From Natronorubrum sediminis (GTDB lineage Archaea > Halobacteriota > Halobacteria > Halobacteriales > Natrialbaceae): a DNA stretch of 64,000 nucleotides. Position numbers and translations under genes: made by a program. Of the stretch, positions 19,309-27,612 are shown piece by piece. Under the pieces are notes generated by a model. The model was not told the DNA's origin. It saw nothing but the letters and a program-made list of their open reading frames with translations, and did no database searches. The stretch is from positions 354,748 through 418,747 of the forward strand of contig NZ_FNWL01000002.1 of assembly GCF_900108095.1 (NCBI RefSeq), given 5' to 3'. Position 1 is the stretch's first letter, and each line of letters begins with the position of its first letter.

Positions 19309-21120
19309 CTATCGCGACGATTGTGACCGTGAAGACGACTGCAATCCGTCGCCGAGGTGCTCGAGCAACGCGGGGTGTAACGAACCGTTCGAGCCGAGCA
19401 GTGCCGCCCTGGCTTCGGTGTCGAAGTCGAACTCGAACCGTTCGCCCGACTGGTCGGTTATCGTCGCGCCTGCCTCTCGAGCGATGACGAGACCCGCAGC
19501 GATATCCCACGGATAGGTATCGTGCTCCCAGACGGCGTCCGCGCTGGCGCTCGCGAGATAACAGAGGTTGAGCGCCGCGGAGCCGAGTCGCCGGACGCCG
19601 CGCGATTCCTGGTAAAAGTGGGAAAGAAAGCTCCCGTCGGGGTCGTACCCCGAGATGAGCATGCTCTCGTCGAGGCGGTCGCGGTCGGTCGTCTCGATCG
19701 GGTCGCCGTCTCGCCAGGCTCCCTGCCCAGCGATACCGGTAAAGAGTTCGTCGGTCTCCGGGACGTAGACGACGCCCAGAACTGGCCTATCGTGGTCGAT
19801 CAGTGCGACCGAAATCGAGTAGTTTGGATTCCCGTGCGCGAAGTTTCCGGTGCCGTCGAGTGGGTCCACGACCCAGGTGTAGTTCGAGTCCCCGCTTCGG
19901 TCGCGCGTTCCCTCCTCCGAGAAGAGACCGTGCTCCGGAAACTCGTTGTCGATGACCGTCGAGATGATCCGATCCGCCTGGTGGTCGGCTTCGGTGGCGA
20001 TATCCGATTTGTCTGTCTTGTGATCGATCGACTCGACCTGTCCGTGAAGTTCGCGCAGGGGTTCGCCGGCAGCTCGGGCCGCTTCCGTCGCGACCGTGAG
20101 CGCGCGTTCGACGGTCCCGGCGGCCTCGTCGGAGAGGCTGCCATCACCGGCGTCCGAGTCGTGTCGACCGCGGATCGACGTTCGACTCGAGTCAGTAGCG
20201 TCGATCGGCGGGGACGTCGCTGCTGGAGCCTCGCGTTTTTTGTCGCGGGGGACGTCCGCGTCTCGGACATCCCAGCCGAGTTTCTTCGTGATCGCGGTGA
20301 AGAAGTGATCGTCGTAGCTGGTTCTGACGACGTGTGCGAGCGTGTCCGCCCCCGTGACGACCACCTCGTCGCCGACCTCGAGAAGCGTCTGTGCGCGTCC
20401 GCCGTCGACGAGCAGGTTCGCACCCCCCTGTGAGATGATTCGCAACTCCGTCTCGGGGGAGACGACGATCGGCCGGACGCCCAGTTTGTGGGTGTGGAGG
20501 GGGACGAGTTGGAGCGTGTGGTTGTTCACCGGATAGTGAACGGGGCCGTTCGCAGAGAGCGAGATGCCAGTCGATCCGGTCGGCGTCGAGACGGCGAGTC
20601 CGGTTCCCTCGAACTCGCCGACGTACTCATCGTCTGCGTAGACGTCCAGACGAGTCACTTTTCGATCGATCGGATCGTCGGGCGGGACCTGCTGGATCAT
20701 CACGTCGTTGATTCCCGTCGCCTCGACGTCCGGCGCATTCACGTAAACCTGCTGGCGGCTGTCGACTGCGGCTCGACCCCGAAGGACCTCCTCGAGTGCG
20801 TCCTCGAGGTCTTCGGGTTCGACTCGAGCCAGAAACGCGAGCGTCCCCGTGTTGACGCCTAACTGTGGAATCTTCCGCGGGGCGAACGTCTTGATGCCCT
20901 CGAGAAAGGTGCCATCGCCGCCGAGGGTCACACCGAGGGTCGCCCGACTCTCGTCGTAGACGTCTCCGATGTCGTCGCCGACGTCGACTGTCGTCAGTTC
21001 GATCCCGCTTCGCTCCGTCCACGCGGTGAGCGTCTCGAGGGGTTCGTCGCTGTCGGGACTCACGATCGCGATGATCTCGTCCGTCGTCGCGAGTCTCCGT
21101 CCTTGCATACCTCTCTTCAC
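19309..21120 (-). CDS. NAD kinase fused to inositol-monophosphatase-family phosphatase
   Basis: A 603-residue bifunctional protein. Residues ~10-290 are an NAD kinase with the diagnostic GGDGTFLEG motif and the NDVMIQQ and TPTGSTG segments. After a linker of about 50 residues, residues ~330-590 are a FIG/IMPase domain with metal-binding motifs ATEADHQADRII, WVVDPLDGTGNF and WDIAAGLVIAREAG. It probably makes NADP from NAD and can dephosphorylate NADP or a sugar/inositol phosphate, so it may tune the NAD/NADP ratio. MJ0917 of Methanocaldococcus joins the same two activities, as I recall in the opposite order. Convergent with gcvPB. Confidence 0.9.
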   Translation of the reverse strand: MKRGMQGRRLATTDEIIAIVSPDSDEPLETLTAWTERSGIELTTVDVGDDIGDVYDESRATLGVTLGGDGTFLEGIKTFAPRKIPQLGVNTGTLAFLARVEPEDLEDALEEVLRGRAAVDSRQQVYVNAPDVEATGINDVMIQQVPPDDPIDRKVTRLDVYADDEYVGEFEGTGLAVSTPTGSTGISLSANGPVHYPVNNHTLQLVPLHTHKLGVRPIVVSPETELRIISQGGANLLVDGGRAQTLLEVGDEVVVTGADTLAHVVRTSYDDHFFTAITKKLGWDVRDADVPRDKKREAPAATSPPIDATDSSRTSIRGRHDSDAGDGSLSDEAAGTVERALTVATEAARAAGEPLRELHGQVESIDHKTDKSDIATEADHQADRIISTVIDNEFPEHGLFSEEGTRDRSGDSNYTWVVDPLDGTGNFAHGNPNYSISVALIDHDRPVLGVVYVPETDELFTGIAGQGAWRDGDPIETTDRDRLDESMLISGYDPDGSFLSHFYQESRGVRRLGSAALNLCYLASASADAVWEHDTYPWDIAAGLVIAREAGATITDQSGERFEFDFDTEARAALLGSNGSLHPALLEHLGDGLQSSSRSQSSR

Positions 21121-21217
21121 GAACAGGGGTCAGAAGTACGTTTGTACTGTCGTCCGTCGTCGGGGCGTCCACTCGAGTGAGAAACGGGTCGGCTGGGGAG
21201 GGGTGGACGATCGGACC

Positions 21218-21394
21218 TTACGTCGCACTCGAGTCGACGGCCGTCCCGTTGTCGCCGATTTGCACGAAGCCGTAGTCGCAGTTCGGACAGTGCCACTTGA
21301 CCTTCTCACCGAGATGAACTTTCGTACTCGCCGCACGGTAGAAGGTCTGCTCTCCGTCACAGTCCGGACAGTAGTGATCGAGTTCCATGGCCAT
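21218..21394 (-). CDS. Small zinc-ribbon protein (DUF7838-like)
   Basis: A 58-residue protein with two CPxC knuckles (YCPDCDG and WHCPNCDYGFV) about 25 residues apart, the pattern of a zinc beta-ribbon. Start at MAMELDHY is preferred over the longer frame because small haloarchaeal zinc-ribbon proteins of this type begin shortly before the first CPxC. An ATG two codons further in is an alternative. Function is unknown; nucleic-acid or protein binding is typical of such folds. It is a single gene. Confidence 0.75.
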   Translation of the reverse strand: MAMELDHYCPDCDGEQTFYRAASTKVHLGEKVKWHCPNCDYGFVQIGDNGTAVDSSAT

Positions 21395-21552
21395 ACGAGC
21401 GACTTGTGCACGACATCTGTTTAACGTACCGGTTGCGCACACTCTCCTCGGAGTGACAGTAGGGAGTGGCGGCTTGCTCGAGTAGGGTCGTCTGTGGTGG
21501 ACTATTTGCCACCCCGACAGCAGTTAAGTGGCCCCCAGCCGTCGACTCGCGT

Positions 21553-22086
21553 ATGTCGATTTACACTGGCCGCGGGGACGACGGACAAACCGATCTCCGT
21601 GACATGACTCGCGTCTCGAAGACCAGCGCGCGCATCGAAGCCTACGGTACCGTCGACGAACTCAACGCGCTCATCGGAACGATTCGGCCCACCGGCTACG
21701 ACGACATCGACGACCAATTGCGAACCGTCCAGAACCACCTCCACGTCGTTCAAGCCGACTTCGCAAATCCGGATCCCGACGAGGACGACCCGGCCATCCG
21801 CACGGAACACATCGAAACCGTCGAAGACTGGATCGACGCTTACGACGACGAACTCGAGCCACTCACCTCGTTCATCCTCCCGACCGGCAGCGAACACGGA
21901 GCGAAGCTCCACCACGCCAGAACGGTCTGTCGGCGCGCCGAACGCCGCGCCGTCGCACTCGCGAGCGAAGAGGAAATCAACGAGCAAGCCGTCCAGTACC
22001 TGAACCGTCTCTCTGACGGCCTGTTCACGTTCGGGCGAGTCGTCAACGCTCGAGACGAGACGCCCGAGGAGTCGCCGGAGTATTGA
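21553..22086 (+). CDS. Cob(I)alamin adenosyltransferase, PduO type
   Basis: A 177-residue enzyme that transfers the adenosyl group of ATP to cob(I)alamin, giving coenzyme B12. Motifs of the PduO/MMAB family are clear: an N-terminal IYTGRGDDGQTDL, the GTVDELNALIG helix near residue 40, and ARTVCRRAERRAVAL near residue 128. The start MSIYTG was chosen because it is the family's usual N-terminus; the longer frame adds non-conserved residues. It sits directly upstream of tRNA-Val, just outside the accessory region. Confidence 0.93.
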   Translation: MSIYTGRGDDGQTDLRDMTRVSKTSARIEAYGTVDELNALIGTIRPTGYDDIDDQLRTVQNHLHVVQADFANPDPDEDDPAIRTEHIETVEDWIDAYDDELEPLTSFILPTGSEHGAKLHHARTVCRRAERRAVALASEEEINEQAVQYLNRLSDGLFTFGRVVNARDETPEESPEY

Positions 22087-22185
22087 GCGTGGACTCGCGG
22101 GGAGAGGTGGCGGGCTCGAGGGTGGAGCCGTTCGCTGGCCGCTGAAAGGAAGTCTTAAGTTCGACCCAGCGATATAATCGGCTGC

Positions 22186-22260
22186 GGGTTGGTGATCTAG
22201 TCCGGTTATGATACCTCCTTCACACGGAGGAAGTCGGCAGTTCAAATCTGCCCCAACCCA
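22186..22260 (+). tRNA. tRNA-Val(CAC)
   Basis: A 75-nt cloverleaf with acceptor GGGTTGG/CCAACCC plus discriminator A, anticodon arm CCTCC-TTCACAC-GGAGG (anticodon CAC) and T arm GGCAG-TTCAAAT-CTGCC. It marks the junction between compact core genome and the lower-G+C accessory region, a common integration point for archaeal elements. Confidence 0.96.
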
Positions 22261-23046
22261 TTTTCTCGCACGCGATCTTGAAGGACCAAGATTCGCGCTC
22301 TAAGCCTACTGAATCGATATTTTCCACCCTCAGTTGGCGAAGGCCGATTTTGAATCCGTTAACGAACATAGCGATCCTGTCCTGCACCCCAAGCACGTCT
22401 GCGCATTAGGTTGAAGGAGCACTTAAACCCACATACCGTGGGAACAACCCTCGTGACACTGAGCAACAGACAAAAATCTTAGCAGAATCCCAGGTAGCAG
22501 ATTCGCGCCCGGCCCGCTAACCCTCTTACGCGTGCGGAGTACGGAAGAATCGCCAGCAGTCGTAGGGTTGGGCTTGCGCTGACCGGCTTTCTGCGAGTCG
22601 TTTCGCAACGTCGGGTTGCTCGGGTCAGAGTCATCCTGCGATTCGGTGGATTACGTGTTAAAACTATGGACGTTGACACGATCGCGCGCGCCGACTTGGA
22701 TTGCCGATGCGTCACCGCGTATCTGCGGGTCCCGCGACTCGGCCGCAGTTTGGCTCAGGAGACGGGGGGTGTCCGCAATTCTTCTTCCATATCGCTACTT
22801 GGATTGCCTGTAGTGCTTGCGTTCCTGCGAGGCGCTCGACTCGTTCAAGGCCAGAATAGTTCTAGAGAACGAAGTGAGCAAAAGCGAAGGATCGATACAG
22901 TGAACGTGAGGGTTCGATCCCGGCATCAGCCTGAGATTCACTCTCAGGAATTAATGAAAGCGTAGATTAAGGAAGTATAGTGACTGTCTGAGGCGTTCAA
23001 CTATGTCTTGACAGCATTCATTAGGTCTGGTTGAGTACAACGTGGC
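22261..23046 (+). other. Gene-poor junction after tRNA-Val
   Basis: About 790 nt with no convincing gene. A frame starting at 22666 (MDVDTIARADLDC...) has haloarchaeal codon use for its first ~40 codons and then becomes irregular, so it may be the truncated 5' end of a lost gene. I see no integrase and no second copy of the tRNA-Val 3' end. The base composition falls across this stretch. Confidence 0.5.
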
Positions 23047-23412
23047 ATGTCACAGACGAGGCGAGAAGAGTTTCTCCGTGAATTAGGGTATGAAGAGCCG
23101 TTTGATGAGTCTCCGGTAGAAGTTCCTGACGGATGGAACGGTGGGGCAGTTGTCAACACCGGTGGGAACATCATGTGTCGTATCTGGCAGACATGGGAAA
23201 CCGGAAACCGATCGGAAGAGACGGAGTTTGAGGTGATTTACGACGTGTCCCAGGATGCAAGCGTAGGACTGCAGGCCTACACGTGGGATGCCGACTACGG
23301 GGGATACATTTTCGACCACACCATTAAGAGTCGGACTGCAGACGAGCAGGATGACCACACACAGGCTGAGATAGCAAGGGAACTTATGCAGTCACATAAT
23401 CAAGAAGCCTGA
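23047..23412 (+). CDS. Hypothetical protein upstream of DISARM genes
   Basis: A 121-residue acidic, Trp-rich (four Trp) soluble protein with no recognised family. Predicted content is mixed alpha/beta: an N-terminal helix (RREEFLRELGYEE), beta-prone central segments (NIMCRIWQTWETG, TEFEVIYDVS, VGLQAYTWDADYGGYIF) and a C-terminal helix ending MQSHNQEA. It is on the same strand as the DISARM operon, 161 nt upstream, and shares its lower G+C. It could be an accessory or regulatory part of the system, or unrelated cargo. Confidence 0.6.
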   Translation: MSQTRREEFLRELGYEEPFDESPVEVPDGWNGGAVVNTGGNIMCRIWQTWETGNRSEETEFEVIYDVSQDASVGLQAYTWDADYGGYIFDHTIKSRTADEQDDHTQAEIARELMQSHNQEA

Positions 23413-23573
23413 GTAGAAGTCTATCACATTCCTATTTCCTCCTATGTTCAGAGTCTGTTTGTCCTCACCTTGTTGTCTATAGGATAGAATTCTCTCGAAG
23501 GACAAACCCGCCAGAGTTGATTTCATCTACCCATATCGTTTATGCTTGCAGGGTTACTAGTCCAAGGTAGTCA

Positions 23574-26500
23574 GTGACGGACAAGGACACGATCCAGCGT
23601 TCAATCTCCGACTTCGACGGAGAACCATCCAGCAGTCGGGCTCAAACCGACCCACCAATAGAAGAGACGTCTCCAGCCGGTGATGACCCCGGCGAGTTGC
23701 TTGACTGGTTAAAGAAAGACGAGACCCCATCACCAGCATCAGCAACGGACCAACTCCCAGTGCTGATTGTCCAAGCACAATCGACCGGATATGACGCTCT
23801 GACCGCTACCCAGTGCATCAAACAAATCCTCAAAGATGCCTCACCCCCGGTTGATTGCCCACAACTGGTCTACTTACTCGATAACGACCGAGTAGACACC
23901 GGACTGGTTCTTGCACACCTATCCGCGATCTTCCCGAAAGACGACTTTACGCTGACCGAGTCAATTGATTTCGAATCTCTAGAAGAACTCTCCTATAACA
24001 ACCGCATGGAGGCTTATCGTGTCGTATCACGCCTTCCGCCATCCGCTGACGCTTACAGTCAATTGAAACAGGTGACCGAGCTCTTTGGCGGAGTTGTTGA
24101 GATCGGTAGTAAACCGTACTCGGTTGGTGGGTACTTCAAAGGATATGCGACACGGAGCCTCAATACGGCAGTTGAACATCCTGAATCTGTTTCCCACCAA
24201 TTGGTTACAGAAATTCTTCATGACCATCCTTGGAGATCACTTCGGCTGCTGGCAGCGAAGTCAAGCGATTGCATTAATACAGAAATCGTGGAGGAACTCA
24301 CCGACGAGCTGGACGAAAAGTACACCCCTTTGAATTTCTATTCCGGTCGGATAATTGAGTTTCTCTGCCGGACATACATCGGGGTTGAAGATTCTAATTC
24401 ACAGCGAAAGTTGGGAGAACTCATTCAGGCAGCACTCGACGCCGGTATCTATCCGAACCAATGGAACGAATTTGTTCCATCTTTCATCGAGGAAGTACGA
24501 ACTGGTCAGGGAAACAACCAAGATGCAGGTGAGTTATTAGCCGCGGTGTTTTCGGCAATTCAGCCTAGTGATCTTGCTGAGGTTCGAGATATATACCCTG
24601 AGAAGATAATTCGGGAGGAGCTGTCAGAAGAGCCGAAGCTGTGGGTACCGGTACTCCGAGTTGCGGCAAGTTCGTGGCCCGAGTTAATTGTAGACTCCAT
24701 CGACCGGCTGGTTTCGGTTGTACGTGATTGTCCAAGTCAGTACCGTACCCCGATTTGCGAAGCAATTGCTTCTGCTGGGGAAGCCTATCCAAGTGACACT
24801 CTTCCTGCAATCGAGCCCCTCATACGCGATCTTGAACGAGTGGACACCGCTCGGGAAATAGAGGACGTTGGCAAGATACTGCAATCACTTGAGGTGTATC
24901 CACCGCCACCGAAACTATTCGAGTTGTACGGATCCACCGATAGCCGGATAGACTCTAAAGCGAAGGAAGTAGTTTCATCCCTGCGCCGCCAATTCCGACA
25001 GTCTGACCCTGATCTCGTTCCTGGAGAGGTATCTGGGTTGGAGGAATTCTCTCAAGACTACTCTCTTGTAAAGCAGTCCGGTCCTGTTACGTGGAGTACT
25101 CCCCAGTTGGGACCTGCCGAGATCGCCTTAGTCAACAAAACCGCGAAAATCGCGTTAGCCGCGTCGCAAAGCGATTCAGCAGGTGATGAAGTCCTAGATG
25201 CGCTACAAAATATACTAGAAGACGAAGTAGATATTGAAGGCGTAGATCCATCGGTTCAGTTCCTCGCGCCATCCCATGATTCAGGATGGGTCGAGTTGAC
25301 CATACTTGGCACTGCTATTGCCCAAGTCATACGCCCGAGTATTCGAGTTGCCCTACATACACCGGCGACTGGTGGCTGGGGGACGAAAAAGGACATTCGG
25401 GAAGCTCTCTCTCAATACGGGATTGTTCATTCAGAGAATTCGTGCGCAGAGGTCACTCCAATCCTCGATCTCATCCCTACAGCACGTGTTACAGACGGGG
25501 GCATTCACGTCGAGACGTCCGGAACAACCGTTCAGGAGCATCCTCCGTATCTCACACTGGTCCGGGACATTGAATCCCTGACTGATGCATCAGCAGATGT
25601 CGTCCTCTACAACTGGTTATCGGGAATCGATGCCGTAGACGCTGCACAAATACAGACGTGGAGAGGGACAATCGTTGACGGCACGCCTCAACCGTATACA
25701 CCCGAGCGTGGAAGGGCAGACGAGGGAGCCACAGATGAAACTCGCGGGATTGCTGATTCCGCTTCCCTACGCCATCTTACCCAGATTGATGACCAAGATC
25801 TGTCGTCACTGACTGAATCCCATTCTGAACAGCCCGTTCATATTGAGGTACATGGGGTGTTCGCAGAACAATACGGTGCAGATAGGCGGCAACACGTTGG
25901 TCCACCAACCGACCTCCCACACTCTGTGTTGCTACAGACTGATGAAGACGCCAGTAAAGGCAGCCAGATGTCCCCTCGGGAATCTGCATCAGAATCGTTG
26001 ACTGAAGGGCCATCCCCGATCCACGTATATTCGGTTGAGAGCAATTCTGAAATCGGGGAGTTACTTGGCCGTCTGGATGAGTTCAGCGAGAAGATCGGGG
26101 ACAGAACCGCTGCAGGTGCAGTCAGACGACTCCGATATACGCTCAGTAGCCTCCCAGTCCCGGTTGATCTTCACGACCATTGGGTGCAGAATCAGCTCGA
26201 CCAAGGCAACCGGTGGGTTCCTCGAAGGCTACACAGTCGGCGCAACGAAATTGAAAAGCTGATTGATGAGGCTGTTATCGACGCGGAGGTACTTGATATG
26301 GCTCTTACAACCGTTGATACGCTCTTTGACAGACTCGATGAGAGGAACCCCTTGGGTGAGCAGTTATTGGATGTACTTGATGAGGCAGCGTCTCGGGAGA
26401 AATCCGTTGGAGTGCTATGTACGAAGAAAACGTACAAAGAAATGCTTGACATTTTCCTCCGGGAGCGGGCTAGTGATTGGGTTCTGGAGGATGACCTCTT

Positions 26501-27560
26501 GTTACTTGATGAAGAAACTGTGCGAGAGGTGGAACCCGGGCGTGTTGATATGCTGGTGACGTTCGACGCATTTCCGCCACAAACCTCGATTTACTACCAC
26601 CATCCTGCTATCCCGAAAACCATTGTACTCGGGCATGACGACGACACGCTGAATTCACGTGTACACGGTGTTGACCAGAAACGTCGGCCTTATCTCCCGC
26701 CACAAACCGGTGCTGACCTCCCGCAGATAGACGTGACCACTCATGGAAGCACTCTAGAGGAGACCACCGAACGAACTCTGACCGACAGTCTCTACAAGAC
26801 ATACCTTTCAGTTGCATCCCAGTCACGTGAAAACAATAATTCAGGAGGAACAGGCTTGTCAGGTGCGATTTATCGCTACCGTCTTGAGTTCGAAGAGACC
26901 TCACCAGTGACGCTCTCGGATGCACATCCCGTGATTGTTCGATCAGAGGAACACCTCGTTACAGCGGGAGAGTACTCCCTTCGCTCTCTGTCGCGGATCA
27001 GCGCTGGTGATGAAATCGTCCTCATTAACGACGACGTTCAGGCCGACCTCTGGGAGGAGTTCCTCCGTGAAGACTGGGAGGATGATGCTGCGGTTGATAC
27101 TGACGCTGCGTTCATGGACGCTGTTCAGTTGTGGTATGATGCCGTCCTTTGCGGGCTTGAGGAACATTCGCCGACTGATGAGCCGAGCGATGGTGTAAGC
27201 GGGTTCGCAAGCGAGATTGAACAGGACGTGTCCGTGAATGCCGACGCGGTGAGAGACTGGGCACGTGGAGTTTTAGAAGCTGATTCTCCGTCTGATCTCG
27301 TATTCCGGAGCGGGCTTCGTATCGGTCCACGGCATTCGGATGGTGTTCAAGTAATCGCAAGCGAGTACGGTTCTGAACGGATGGCGGAAAACTGGGATCA
27401 GGTCTTCACTCGTATCAAAACAATCCGTGCAACGCACCGTCAGCGTGGGAGTGTTTTTTGGGAATGGCTTGTTGACCAAGCATGTAGTGGCGACTTATTT
27501 GATGAACCGGGAGTCAGTCGGGAAATCGTCACTCGATGCAGTAAACGTGACAAAGGATAA
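23574..27560 (+). CDS. drmE: Large DrmE-like protein of class 2 DISARM
   Basis: A 1328-residue acidic protein with a GTG start. I cannot name a domain with certainty. The N-terminal ~600 residues are helical and repeat-like (HEAT-like pattern of paired helices). A middle beta-rich part follows, then residues ~880-1060 with a Rossmann-like alternation: VGVLCTKKTYKEMLDIFL, the LLLLDEETV acidic strand and VDMLVTFDAF. The C-terminal ~70 residues (IRATHRQRGSVFWEWLV) are conserved-looking. It is the first gene of the operon, 52 nt before drmA, the position and context expected for DrmE, the large protein of unknown function specific to class 2 DISARM. The call rests mainly on context. Confidence 0.65.
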   Translation: MTDKDTIQRSISDFDGEPSSSRAQTDPPIEETSPAGDDPGELLDWLKKDETPSPASATDQLPVLIVQAQSTGYDALTATQCIKQILKDASPPVDCPQLVYLLDNDRVDTGLVLAHLSAIFPKDDFTLTESIDFESLEELSYNNRMEAYRVVSRLPPSADAYSQLKQVTELFGGVVEIGSKPYSVGGYFKGYATRSLNTAVEHPESVSHQLVTEILHDHPWRSLRLLAAKSSDCINTEIVEELTDELDEKYTPLNFYSGRIIEFLCRTYIGVEDSNSQRKLGELIQAALDAGIYPNQWNEFVPSFIEEVRTGQGNNQDAGELLAAVFSAIQPSDLAEVRDIYPEKIIREELSEEPKLWVPVLRVAASSWPELIVDSIDRLVSVVRDCPSQYRTPICEAIASAGEAYPSDTLPAIEPLIRDLERVDTAREIEDVGKILQSLEVYPPPPKLFELYGSTDSRIDSKAKEVVSSLRRQFRQSDPDLVPGEVSGLEEFSQDYSLVKQSGPVTWSTPQLGPAEIALVNKTAKIALAASQSDSAGDEVLDALQNILEDEVDIEGVDPSVQFLAPSHDSGWVELTILGTAIAQVIRPSIRVALHTPATGGWGTKKDIREALSQYGIVHSENSCAEVTPILDLIPTARVTDGGIHVETSGTTVQEHPPYLTLVRDIESLTDASADVVLYNWLSGIDAVDAAQIQTWRGTIVDGTPQPYTPERGRADEGATDETRGIADSASLRHLTQIDDQDLSSLTESHSEQPVHIEVHGVFAEQYGADRRQHVGPPTDLPHSVLLQTDEDASKGSQMSPRESASESLTEGPSPIHVYSVESNSEIGELLGRLDEFSEKIGDRTAAGAVRRLRYTLSSLPVPVDLHDHWVQNQLDQGNRWVPRRLHSRRNEIEKLIDEAVIDAEVLDMALTTVDTLFDRLDERNPLGEQLLDVLDEAASREKSVGVLCTKKTYKEMLDIFLRERASDWVLEDDLLLLDEETVREVEPGRVDMLVTFDAFPPQTSIYYHHPAIPKTIVLGHDDDTLNSRVHGVDQKRRPYLPPQTGADLPQIDVTTHGSTLEETTERTLTDSLYKTYLSVASQSRENNNSGGTGLSGAIYRYRLEFEETSPVTLSDAHPVIVRSEEHLVTAGEYSLRSLSRISAGDEIVLINDDVQADLWEEFLREDWEDDAAVDTDAAFMDAVQLWYDAVLCGLEEHSPTDEPSDGVSGFASEIEQDVSVNADAVRDWARGVLEADSPSDLVFRSGLRIGPRHSDGVQVIASEYGSERMAENWDQVFTRIKTIRATHRQRGSVFWEWLVDQACSGDLFDEPGVSREIVTRCSKRDKG

Positions 27561-27612
27561 TGTCGAGACCTATGGTTATATTACCTGGTATCGTCCTATG
27601 TCGAGTTAACGA

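Noticed and set aside
18131-19510. 459-codon minus-strand frame opposite gcvPB
   Set aside because: Arises from G+C-rich third positions of gcvPB and ends inside the next gene; no recognisable domain.
22911-22940. tRNA T-arm-like ggttcgatcc near the island edge
   Set aside because: Flanking bases do not pair as a T stem and no acceptor or anticodon arm is present.
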